Source: Fragilaria crotonensis
Lineage: Eukaryota; Bacillariophyta; Fragilariophyceae; Fragilariales; Fragilariaceae
NCBI GenBank assembly: GCA_022925895.1
Contig: JAKSYS010000007.1
Span: 186,001-250,000 of the forward strand
Length of the DNA: 64,000 bases
Direction: 5' to 3'
This document shows, piece after piece, positions 23,849 through 34,100 of this stretch; position 1 is the first letter of the stretch, and each line of letters starts with the position of its first letter. The translations under genes were made by a program, and so were the position numbers. Below the pieces are notes generated by a model. It did not search any database and was not told the origin of the DNA. It was given only the letters and a program-made list of their open reading frames with translations.

Positions 23849-24336
23849 CGTGGAGGCAAGATCGAAACAAAGGAGATCGATCGGCAGAACACAGGAAAAA
23901 AGATGATCCGATCAAAACCGCAAAAAAAGGACTCGGGGCGTTTCGTCTTAGCCCGTTAGGTCACCCTTTAGTTAAACGGTCGTATATAAATGTTGGTGAC
24001 GTATAAAGAGACAATCACCAAAACGAATCCTGTAACAATTTCCAACGCACACGTTTCCAGTGGATGCGTATGACGGTGCACCACGACCATTCGACGATGA
24101 TGTGCTGTCCCCGGGTTTGATTACACCATGGGATCGACCGGCCAGGCCACGTGGGCGTGTTGACACGTTATGGTCACTGTCGGTGGGCAGTTCGAAGCAT
24201 GCCTAGGCGTGCAGCCGTTTCATGCGATGGGGTTGAACATGCAACCTCGGCCATCCGAGCCAGAGGGCAATCCCTATCAGCGAGACGAGTGGGGATAGCA
24301 ACATAGCTCGACGAACGCGATATGGCGGCGTAGCAT

Positions 24337-24350
24337 GGGTCTGATAAACA
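24337..24350 (-). other. Primer binding site of the 6.5-kb copia element
   Basis: On the minus strand TGTTTATCAGACCC follows the 5' LTR. It resembles the TGGTATCAGAGC-type site complementary to initiator methionine tRNA used by many copia elements. Confidence 0.45.
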
Positions 24351-24497
24351 GAATAAAGGTAGTCGTAGTAATACGGTGCGTTAATCATGGGCAACTAGAG
24401 ACGCGATCGTAAAAGAGTGCACTAGCTATTCCATCAGCGTACTGTACCGTCATCATCGTTGTACTGTGTACTCGTCTTGCCCGCGTTAGTTCAATCA
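24351..24497 (-). repeat. 5' LTR of the 6.5-kb copia element
   Basis: 147 bases identical to the left LTR. With the element on the minus strand this is its promoter end; the roughly 0.5-kb leader between it and gag (23849..24350) has no convincing frame. Confidence 0.92.
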
Positions 24498-24501
24498 TAT
24501 G

Positions 24502-24861
24502 CATACATACAACCAATCAGAACTCAGTAGAAGACAGTACTCCCGTACACTGCAGATCTGCACTCTTTACTCCTACAAGACTTGTATCGCATAACAAAGG
24601 TTGCGCACAGTGTACAGTTTATTGTTACGTATCCCACAACACCAAGCAGAAGCGTATCCAACAACACCTTTTCATTACAATCAGGCGATGGATTTTGCAA
24701 GCATGATCCTCGTTCGTACTATCCCTACGTTCAAACCTCCGAACTCCTTCATTTATCAGCGGTCACAGTTCTCCAAAACGCAGGTGTGGCTTATCTATCG
24801 CTTGTTCAACTTTCCTGATGCAAACAACATAATTCCAACAAGTCTCTCGTTACACGCAATG
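24502..24861. other. Intergenic region between copia LTR and P5A gene end
   Basis: 360 bases, containing ACAGTACTCCCGTACACTG-type palindromic sequence near 24535. No gene seen. Confidence 0.4.
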
Positions 24862-27800
24862 TTAAATATTCGCTGATGCTTCTAGGGTCTTGGCCAGCGA
24901 CGACAAGAAAATCATACCCACCGCACTCGTCATGATTCGCACCAACGCACCGTTCTCCTGAGCCTCCTCCTCCAACAATTCCTCCTCGCGTTCTGCTGCG
25001 GAAGGCCCAGTCGAAGGCACCTCACCTTTTTCATTAATTTGACTGTCCTTGTCACATTGCCCTTCGTCACCTTGACCAATTTTGCAAACGGCAGTAATAA
25101 GATAGGATGCAACAAAATCAATGCCGAAGACGCTCATGAGACAGAGCTGGGAGCGCGTTGTTGGCAACAGACGTAATTCTAGGAGTTTGTTGATTGACTT
25201 GAAGCCCTCCGTGAGCATGCACAACGGAAAGAGAATCGCCAATCCAATGCCAATAATGAGCTGTCGATGCTCCAGTATCGCTCCATGAAATGGCCTTCCT
25301 CGATGATTCATCAAAGTAGATACAGCAGGTTGGAAGACTGACAAGAGAAAGGCAAGATTCGTTGGATAATTCGGTCGGAAAGGAGCTCTCTGAAACATCT
25401 TCACAATGGCCGGAATTTCCTTGTCCTGAGATACTTCTACCGGCGCCTTCAACAAGGACTCCATAAGGAGCAGCATCATTGGCTTCTTCTCCCCAACCGA
25501 ATCGAGTGAAGTAGGTGCTGCGCAAATAAGGCGTCGATTCGCTCTCGGTTCCATAAACGCAGCTTCCAATCGAGAAGCAATCCTCAAACCAGCTGTGCGA
25601 GTACAAGCATGCACGATGAATTGAGCCAGGACTGTCATAATACTGAATGGATGAAAGAAAGACACCGGGGGTCGTTTGCTGGACAATCTTGGCCTTGGAG
25701 TGCATGCCGCATGAGTCGCTGCCTGCTCGGCATACACGTAGAGCGCTAACTCGACATTCCACATAAATTTGCCGTACCGGAGGCCACGTGTGGGCATGGT
25801 GGCCAGGTTGAATGCATATGTTAAGCAGTTGAGCGCAATCGCTTTGTGTGTCACTTGCGCGAATGACGCCACCGCAACGCTATAACGGAGGATCGATTCC
25901 ACACCGTCAATCGCTGGTCGCAGACACGAAAATGGCGACACAAGCGATGCCTCGCCGGGCTTGATATCTTGTACCACGGCAAGCTCTGAACCGTTTTGCC
26001 CAGTCGCATTCCTGTCTGCTTCCGCTAGTATCTTGGCTGCTGCCGCTCCGCCTTTTCGGAGCAACTTGGCGCGCGTGTTTTCAGCTTTATAGATTCGTCC
26101 AATGGCCGCAAACATTTCACGTATCTCATCAAGGCTGAGACCAATAGCTCGACTTTCGGGATCGGAGAGACCTTGTCGCTCTGCTGCCTTCGTCTTGATG
26201 GAAAGCAACTCCTTATCAATCAGCGCCTTGACTCTTTGACGGTGGGCTCTTCCCGACTTGCCTAGCTGCGTGTTACCAGTCACTGAACGCATCCTCCGTT
26301 GACTGCCGATTCGCTTCTCCGAGACAATTTGTCGTCGTCGTTCATCTTCCAGATCGACAATGGTATTACCAGGAGCTGCGACTGCTACATCGGCAAATCC
26401 GTTTAGAAGAGCCACACCACAATCCGCAACCTTCATGGCAGCCACGTCATTGACGCCGTCTCCTGCAGAATGAGTGGTTGTGTCACAAGGTGTTAGTAAA
26501 AAACGTGGCACAACGGAGCAAGAGATCCCACCAATCCACGTACCGCACATGATAACCTTTTTCCCACTCTGTTTCAAGGTAGATACCACAAGAACCTTTT
26601 GCGACGGAGTTGCACGAGCAAAGACAGAAAAATCCTGCATCCTGGAACGAATAAGCTTCTCTTCTTCTGAGCAACTGGACTTGGACAGAGCCTCAACAGC
26701 GTTGCCTGTTGCGACAATTGTGAATGGTTTCTTGCTTGACAAGACCTTGCGAGTCGATAGCCGTGAGCCAGCGGAACCTTTTCCCTTACCAACCTCGGTC
26801 CATACAAGCCCCTCAGCCTCAGAATCATAATCAAGAAGGGCAATGCGGTCAAGGTCTGAGATAATCTGACACCGCCGTGCTACTGCGATAGCCACATCGA
26901 CTCCGTCGCCAGTAAGCATGGCAACACCGACTTGAGCATGTAGCAATTCTTTGATGACTCGAGGGGAACTGGGTCGAACCGATGCTTCAAAGCAAGCAAA
27001 GCCACAAAATTCAAAGGTGGCAACTGTCTCCACAGAGTCGCGGTGCAGCGAAGTTTGAGTTCTTTTTCTAGCCATGGCAACGGCTTTCTCGATCGACGTG
27101 GTATTTTGAAAACCAGATGGAAATATGCTTTCGAATAGCGTAGAATTTTCCCCAATGTCTTCGATTGCAATGGCAATGATGCGATATCCATCTTGTCCGA
27201 GCTGAACGACAGTATCTCGAAAGCGATCCTTATCGACAGATGACACGAGCTTTAGAATTGCATCAGGTGAACCCTTGACAAGTGAACACAATCTAGCACC
27301 CCCGTGCTCTTCATGGACTAGTCCTATCGAAGAGGATGTTCGGCGGTTGGCATCGAAGGGAAACGTTTTGATTTGCCAAAGCGTAGAACCATCCTTTTGA
27401 TAACTTCCATTCGTTTTATTCAAGGTCCATCCAGATGCACTCAGAGACGCCTTATCTAACGGATCGCCTACCAGCGCTTCGTCCACTAGCACTAATGAAT
27501 TCGACCCGGCCAATACGAGGTCTGTGGATGTTGTTCCATTCACAACATGGGACATGGCCTGTGTATCGCCGCAGATGGTCCCCGTCTTGTCGAACAAAAC
27601 ATGATCAATCGTCGATGCCGTGAGGAGAGCGCCAGGCTCCGAACAAACGACATCGGCTTCGCGTTTCAATTTCATGGCACATGAATCGGCAATGGAGGAC
27701 AAGGTCAGCGGCAAATCGGACGGGAGTGCAGCCAGAATGATGCGAGAGCATTGCAGTACTTTCCGAAACACGGACACTTTGGCATCTGCCGAACGGCAGT

Positions 27801-29514
27801 ACCACGTGCAGCTGAGGCATGCTGCCACCCCCATGGATGCCATGAGACTGAGTCCATCTCGTTCCGATTGGATATTCGACACAGCCCCGACGCGACTGCG
27901 CTGCAATGCTCTCAGTAGATCTCCACGAGAGGAGTAGGAGCCTGTTCGCAATGCCAAGAGTGTTATTGGGGTTGGACAATGCACGAGTGTCGTACCGGCA
28001 AATAAGATCGATGCTCGATGGCGACCCAACATGTCGAGATTTTCGTTGTTATTGTCATTCTCATTGTCGTTGGCGGATTCCTCCATGGCCACTTTGGATT
28101 GTGCGACACTCTCTCCCGTGAGGACAGCTTCATTCGTGACGGCACTTCCTCGCAATAACAATGCATCCACGGGGATTGTTAGGGGCGTCGTCGCACGACG
28201 ACCCTGAAGTTGAAAGACATCGCCAGGCAACAGTTCACTGGCATTGAGACTTGTCCATTTCTTCGTCTTCTTGTTGCCGCCCCGTTTGACTTTGACGGAA
28301 AGAGTTTGACTATCTTGGCGTTGAACTTCTTGTGCCAATTCCCGAGCCGAAACGATGGACTGTCGTGCATCCCAATAATGATGGAGCAGTGTCAGCACGC
28401 AACTCATTGCCGTATGGAACAAGGACGGATCCTCGAGCGCCGCTAGGAGCTTCCCAAATAGCTGTAACACTACTAGTGGCGAAGCCAGTCGTGCCAAAAA
28501 GGCTTGCGTGATGGTGGGAGTGGGGAGTTGAAAGTGGTTGTAGACTTGGAATTGAGAAGTAGCTCGCCGTAGCTTGGCACCGTACAGTCCCCTTTCCTTC
28601 AATAAGGATTTGATAGGGGCATTCACCAACGGTGGACCGCCAAAGACGACGGTTGCGTTCGTGCTGTTTGCAGAAACGTAGTACCGTTGATGACAGAGGT
28701 CAAAATAGTACTCATTTTGATCGGTGTATTTCAAGGGGCACACCAAAAGGGCCTTGTTGTCGGTATAGACTTGCATTTCTCTTGGTATCTGCACCAGTAC
28801 CGCAGCTGGTCGTGACAACAGCGTGCTCAGACCATCCTTTTGTATGCCTACCTGGCGAAACTCGAGTTGTCTTTTGTACGAGGACGCGAACCATTTGGGG
28901 AGCAATAGACCCAAGCCAACGTACATGAGCAGACTCGATAGCAGTCCCAGTAAGGGTTTGACAGATGGCAAAAAGGGAAGGGGAAGTGTTAAATGACGTG
29001 TGATGATGATTTCCCAGTTGGATGGCTTGTAGTCGACAGGCATGTTGCCTTCGTGAAGTTCCAACCAAATCGACTCGATGAGAGGAGTGCCTGCAGTCAA
29101 GACACATGCAACGAGCGAGCATAGGAGAGAAGTCAAGGATGCCAATTGTAAGAGTTTCAGGAGATTAATACGGCGATGAACGAGGATTGCCTGGACTGAT
29201 GGGAGTTGGTGCTTTTGTGTTTCAAATGCGTCTGGTTGTAATGATCGCTTCTTTGACAAGGATCTGGCTGTTGCTGCTGCGCCTCCTCTCCACTTTGATC
29301 CCAGATTATCGAGGCTAGGGCTTGCGCTGAGAGGCAAGAGCAATTTGGCACCAACGCCGTAGTCATGGTGATTGGCCTTCGCAGAAGCACATCCAACAAC
29401 CAGAAACAATATAAGAAAGTAGACTGCTGAGAATATTTTGTGTGGACTCCTTTCCTTTGGACGAGACTGCATTTGTATGTGTGCATGGCTATGCGGAAGC
29501 AAATGCAAAAACAT
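24862..29514 (-). CDS. P5A-type P-type ATPase (ATP13A1/Spf1 family)
   Basis: An ER membrane ATPase whose family removes or flips mistargeted transmembrane helices. In order: a signal-like hydrophobic N-terminus (FLILFLVVGCASA), an early membrane hairpin, actuator loop with LTGES (about residue 465), M4 LPSDLP (about 600), phosphorylation site DKTGT (about 640) and hinge GDGVND (about 1017). C-terminal membrane helices follow, ending KTLEASANI. At 1,550 codons it is longer than the usual 1,100-1,250, through an N-terminal extension and inserts. An intron is inferred at 26543..26463 (81 bases, GTACGT...CTGCAG); it is stop-free and in frame, and removing it rebuilds the invariant MCGDGVND. P5A enzymes normally have PPELP in M4; here it is PSDLP. 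No frame breaks. The alternative start MQSRPKERS (residue 15) would give a cleaner signal sequence. Confidence 0.88.
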   Translation of the reverse strand: MFLHLLPHSHAHIQMQSRPKERSPHKIFSAVYFLILFLVVGCASAKANHHDYGVGAKLLLPLSASPSLDNLGSKWRGGAAATARSLSKKRSLQPDAFETQKHQLPSVQAILVHRRINLLKLLQLASLTSLLCSLVACVLTAGTPLIESIWLELHEGNMPVDYKPSNWEIIITRHLTLPLPFLPSVKPLLGLLSSLLMYVGLGLLLPKWFASSYKRQLEFRQVGIQKDGLSTLLSRPAAVLVQIPREMQVYTDNKALLVCPLKYTDQNEYYFDLCHQRYYVSANSTNATVVFGGPPLVNAPIKSLLKERGLYGAKLRRATSQFQVYNHFQLPTPTITQAFLARLASPLVVLQLFGKLLAALEDPSLFHTAMSCVLTLLHHYWDARQSIVSARELAQEVQRQDSQTLSVKVKRGGNKKTKKWTSLNASELLPGDVFQLQGRRATTPLTIPVDALLLRGSAVTNEAVLTGESVAQSKVAMEESANDNENDNNNENLDMLGRHRASILFAGTTLVHCPTPITLLALRTGSYSSRGDLLRALQRSRVGAVSNIQSERDGLSLMASMGVAACLSCTWYCRSADAKVSVFRKVLQCSRIILAALPSDLPLTLSSIADSCAMKLKREADVVCSEPGALLTASTIDHVLFDKTGTICGDTQAMSHVVNGTTSTDLVLAGSNSLVLVDEALVGDPLDKASLSASGWTLNKTNGSYQKDGSTLWQIKTFPFDANRRTSSSIGLVHEEHGGARLCSLVKGSPDAILKLVSSVDKDRFRDTVVQLGQDGYRIIAIAIEDIGENSTLFESIFPSGFQNTTSIEKAVAMARKRTQTSLHRDSVETVATFEFCGFACFEASVRPSSPRVIKELLHAQVGVAMLTGDGVDVAIAVARRCQIISDLDRIALLDYDSEAEGLVWTEVGKGKGSAGSRLSTRKVLSSKKPFTIVATGNAVEALSKSSCSEEEKLIRSRMQDFSVFARATPSQKVLVVSTLKQSGKKVIMCGTWIGGISCSVVPRFLLTPCDTTTHSAGDGVNDVAAMKVADCGVALLNGFADVAVAAPGNTIVDLEDERRRQIVSEKRIGSQRRMRSVTGNTQLGKSGRAHRQRVKALIDKELLSIKTKAAERQGLSDPESRAIGLSLDEIREMFAAIGRIYKAENTRAKLLRKGGAAAAKILAEADRNATGQNGSELAVVQDIKPGEASLVSPFSCLRPAIDGVESILRYSVAVASFAQVTHKAIALNCLTYAFNLATMPTRGLRYGKFMWNVELALYVYAEQAATHAACTPRPRLSSKRPPVSFFHPFSIMTVLAQFIVHACTRTAGLRIASRLEAAFMEPRANRRLICAAPTSLDSVGEKKPMMLLLMESLLKAPVEVSQDKEIPAIVKMFQRAPFRPNYPTNLAFLLSVFQPAVSTLMNHRGRPFHGAILEHRQLIIGIGLAILFPLCMLTEGFKSINKLLELRLLPTTRSQLCLMSVFGIDFVASYLITAVCKIGQGDEGQCDKDSQINEKGEVPSTGPSAAEREEELLEEEAQENGALVRIMTSAVGMIFLSSLAKTLEASANI
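26463..26543 (-). other. Stop-free in-frame 81-base intron in the P5A gene
   Basis: Donor GTACGTGG and acceptor TTCTGCAG flank 27 codons that interrupt CG/DGVND in the P-domain hinge. Excision joins TGC-G with GA-GAC, giving CGDG. Retention would insert 27 residues into the active site. Confidence 0.8.
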
Positions 29515-31101
29515 GCCAAGGCGTCGTATCCTTGTAGTGTGCTGTATGACAGAAAGTCCTAGCTTTTGTGAGGATTTCAGCGCTCATCAATGATTATGTG
29601 ACATCAATACCTCATGCATATGTTGAATGCAGAACAATGATGTTGGCGAGCGTGTGACGATGTGTCGAGACGATGATTAAAGAGGTGAACAGACACTCTT
29701 CATAGCGTAGGCGAGATTGAGAGTTCAGATTTTAGATGTGCGGCGCAAGCGACTGGGAAAACGGGGGGACTTACGTACGTTCACATGCCGATTTCCGATC
29801 AACAGATCAATGATATCCTACTATATTATAAATTAATTGTGTGCGTGAGTGCGTGCGTCCGTCTGTTACGGAGTATGACCACTCTGGGGTACTGGATGAA
29901 ATGAATACTGTCTGAATTTTTTCACTTCGCCAGGGTTGAGTACTGAAAGTAAACAGTAACAGTAAAAGTAGTGGTACGGAGTACGACCAGGTTGGGGGTA
30001 CTGTACGTCCAGTTTCCTGTAGTAGATTATAATATCCTACTATATTATAAATTAATCGTGTGCGTGCGTGAGTCCGTGCGTCTGTTACGGAGTATGACCA
30101 CTCTGGGGTACTGGATCAAATGAATACTGTCTCATACTCGGAGCATAAATGTCATACATGCATACTGGAGTACTCCGTACGCGATGTCGGTAAGATTTGC
30201 TTATACGTAGTTGCGTCAGTGCGTGCGTCTGTTACGGAGTAGGACCACTATGGGGTACTGCACTACTTGCGTATAGTACTGAACTGTACAAACAGTACAC
30301 ACAACCGTGCACAACCCATACCGTACACGTATTCCAAAAGTCCGACCAATTGGGAGGTACCCACTAGTACACATATATATGTATGTATGGTTATTCATCA
30401 TTTAGCATGATCCATCAGACGATTCATGATACCTGGTACGTGACCGTACACGATTCATGATTCAATCCGATACGCTCCGTTCTCCGTTGGTCGGTTGGTC
30501 GTTCCTTCCGACATCGTTCACCTTCGGTCCGCAACTCTAGAGAGAGTAGATCCTAAAACATGAAAGGTATAATCAAAATAAAAGTATGCTCTGGACTCCG
30601 GACTTCGGACTCCGGAGTGGTAGCCATATCACATACTCCGAGTATATCACGTTAGACTAAGATAACTCGGAGAATACAATGGAATCCATGGGATTCCTCC
30701 AGGCAATCATTGCTGTACTGTACTAAACCGAGTAATTGTAGTTGAAGTACAGTATGCCAGTCCGCGTGTATCATTTTGCCGCGCCTGATAGTGGTCGTTC
30801 AGAACGTGAAGTAAGATAGCCCAAACCAAGACTAAACGGTAGAATCAGTCGTCCAGGTTAAGACTTATTCCATACATTGTACATAGAATGATTATCTGGT
30901 CGACGATCGTTTGCCTCCCAGTCTAGACGGTTGTTCAGATTGTGATGTCTCAATAACATACAGGGACCCAGTCAACCTTGTGCATTCGACAGCCTGAACC
31001 TGGCTTTCAGTAGGTGGCAATCCTAGTCGATGATCGCGTTGAAGGGTACGACGCATTAAGTTATGTCAACAAAATTGTTAGCTTGGCGTCCCTTTCAATG
31101 T
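29515..31101. other. Intergenic region with dispersed near-tandem repeats
   Basis: 1.6 kb without a supportable gene. Contains the repeats listed separately and many GTAC/GGAGTAC motifs. It lies between the start of the P5A gene and the 3' end of IML1, so part of it must hold the P5A promoter. Confidence 0.5.
29813..30260. repeat. Direct repeats, two near-complete copies and two partial
   Basis: 29813..29914 and 30032..30133 are near-identical 102-base copies (ATATCCTACTATATTATAAATTAAT ... TACGGAGTATGACCACTCTGG ... GAATACTGTCT in outline). Partial copies occur at about 29973..30003 and 30221..30260, keeping TACGGAGTA.GACCA and GGGGTACTG. Confidence 0.75.
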
Positions 31102-34100
31102 TCACTCCGACTCACAAACGATGGAGCTCGCGAAGGCCTCAATTCTGGCGACGAGCGACGTCGCGGTGTCCGTGAAGGATTTGTCACGTATCCGTCGTTT
31201 GTTCATAATGACCACCAGTATCACCAAACCATTTTCGTCCACAATCAGTCGAGCAAAAATAGCGCCTGTGACACGATGAATGAACTGCCGACAAGCAACA
31301 CTTCGAATCTGATTAGTACGTCGATTCAAAGGAAACACGAATTCGTGCGCCTTCTCGATCGCCCCCAAGTATGACGGATCTGTCATGTGCACGCCATCGT
31401 CAAGAAAATCTTCACCCAAAAGCCAACTTATTATCTTGTCAACTTTCCCTGGTTGACGAATGCAAAAGATCTCTGGAATCATGAACGGGTTAAGAAACAA
31501 ATCTCTCGATATGCAAACCTGCGGGCTACTGATTAGCTCCAGCCCATACTGCACACATCTCCTCTGCACAAGTTGGACATGCGCCTCGACCTTGCTCGTA
31601 CTTGCCACCAGCCAATTAAACATGATCCTGTAAGTCCGGTTGGTATCGAACACTGAATCCAGTGAAACCTCTACCCACTCATACGTCACCTTTTGTCCCT
31701 TGCAAAGTCGGATTTTAAATCTCTTCATCTTTTCGGTGGTACCAAGTCTCGCGTTCTTCAGCTCTACCAGCATGTCAGGATGTTCATCCTTTCTGGTCAC
31801 GATTTCGACTGCTAGGTCATCAGAGGCATCGTCCTTCTCACGAAGTTTGCCCAGATACTCAAGCAAACGCTTAAACTTTTCAATATACTCCTGCTCCGCG
31901 ACGTCATCAGTGACTTTGGGAGGGATCAACTCGAATTGAAGCCGTCTGCATCGTAAGGGCATCGACAACTCCATGTCGATGTCCTCCAGAATGACGTGAT
32001 CCATCGAATTCCATCGATATTCATCGGAGTACTTTTCAAAAGTTTGGACAACACGACGATACGACTTTTTGAGGGACGGACGAGAAGATCAATGGTTAGG
32101 TCAAATGCCATTCTCAAGTGACATTCCTAACATTGGAAAGATGCTTACATTTGTAAAAGGAGAGTACATCGAGTAGCAATACGAAATCGGTTTCTTGTCT
32201 TCTTCGGTTGGCGTGGCTGTGATAAGTTTCACATCGATGGTATCAGATTGAGAATCGTAAGTAAGCACATGGATCCGATGGCCCATGCTTAGAGTGTGCT
32301 GAATGTCGCCTTCGCTGACAGCGTTGCTCGCCGAAAGCACCGATGGGGTACAACTTGAAAGTCTTGAGTGATACGCTGTCTCACCATTTCCATCAATAGC
32401 TCTCGATGACTGGAATAATGGGTGCGTTCCATACCTTGCAAAGTTAGCTGATAGTGGTTATAACGATACACTCTTTTGTCGTTCATCTCTTGTGGCGTAG
32501 GAAAGTAATCAATCGTTAACGGTAGAATGGCAGGTTGACATAGAGACTTCCACAGAGGCCCAGCATGCCTCTTAAACTCAAGCTCGCCTAAAGGAAAAAC
32601 ATGTGACCAACGACGGCGATTGTGCGACTTCTTTTCCAGCTCGTCATCTTCGTCCTGTTGTCGAAAGGGATTCACGACGCTTTTCATGTTTTTGGAACCA
32701 CGGGTCCGACTTCTCGGATGATGATGAGCTGCATGTGATGGCAAGGTTAAAACGGGCATGCTCGGGGCATTTGACCATCGCGTTGGAGAGCCGGCTCCAA
32801 CAGTGGTGGGAGACCTAGGGGCAAACCGATCCTGCAAATTTGCGTTGGGACCGTGGGACATCAACGAAATAGACCGATGCTACATGGCAATTTGAGCGAT
32901 AGTTTTCGGGAATATCAAAGCAAATGAAACAACAAAAACTTACCATCAGTCCCCTTCGTTGATCGAAGCTACCTGACATCTGTGTTTGGGAACGCATAAA
33001 GCCTTGTAGAGGCTGTGCTGGGAAGTTTGGAATCTGACCAGGAGGGTCGGAACCAACTTTCATCCCTGCAAACGTCGAGTAAGGCGTAGGGCGCGAGCTC
33101 GCCTCGGCAACAGCACTAAGCTGAGTCAGGCTCCCACTTAATCCAGAACTACTCGCCGACTTCGACGTCATAAGGTCCCGTGATCCCTGCGCGGAATCAC
33201 CGGCCTTGTACTTCGAAAGCACCGCAACTAGTCCCCCGCTAGACTCGTTCGTGCTGGACACCGCAACTGCCGGGTACTCGAAACTTGGTTCGCTGAACAC
33301 CTCATTCTCCATTATCGACGAAACGAAGCCACTCAGGTCCAACGCAGGTCTAGCAGTGCTCGGCATCTGCAAGTTGGAGGCGAATTTGTTATCATACTCA
33401 TTCATCAGCTTTCGAAGATTTTCAGCGTCGACGTCGGGGTCGTCGTCCCCGAACGGCTCGGTTTCGAAGTCGAGCGAGGGAGAGCGTTGAATTTGAATTC
33501 CCGGGCCTCCTGAGCCAAAAGAGAATGACGGCATCCCACGCTCCAGCGAATGTCCGAAAAGCTGACTAGCAAGGCTAGAGGACGGACTTGACTTCGCACT
33601 CACGTCCGATTGCTCCGCACCTTCACCCCCCAGGGCTGGACTTCGGGCCCGTCTGGACATGTGGCGAGAACCAGAACTAGCAAACGACATTGGACCATCG
33701 GCGTCATCAAAATCGACGGTGCCCCACTCCCTAAGTTGCAACCGCCGAGTTGACGGCGTCACACTCAAGTGTCGTGCAATCCTGTTAGGTCCTCCGTTTT
33801 CAGATGCTGTCACAATGCCTTCGCGGTTCTCGTCCTGTTTGCTGCGGATGCGAAGGAGATTGACGAGCGGAGAAGGAAGAATGTAGGTCGATGTCCTTGG
33901 ACGGCAGGCCTCGAGAATATCCTTGAAATCTCGACCGGAGATCAGCTGGCGTTGCTGGCTCTGAGATTTTGTAATGCCTGACAACGATCCGGCATTTTTA
34001 GCTGCAAAAGACTTCAGAGCGGTAATGTCTGTGTTTCCAGCACCAGCACTGACTTCTGGAATAAGGAACCCGTGTGGAGCAATGGCCAAACCATCCTGCA

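Larger units (their letters stand above)
17953..24497 (-). mobile_element. Ty1/copia LTR retrotransposon, 6.5 kb, recent insertion
   Basis: Two identical 147-base LTRs bound minus-strand gag and pol. The order protease, integrase, reverse transcriptase, RNase H places it in Ty1/copia. The flanks read ATATG at 17947..17951 and 24497..24501; the last base of the right LTR overlaps this, so the target duplication is four or five bases. LTR identity indicates a young insertion, yet gag and pol carry several frame changes without scattered stops. It lies between the first DUF6824 gene and the P5A ATPase gene and interrupts neither. Confidence 0.92.
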
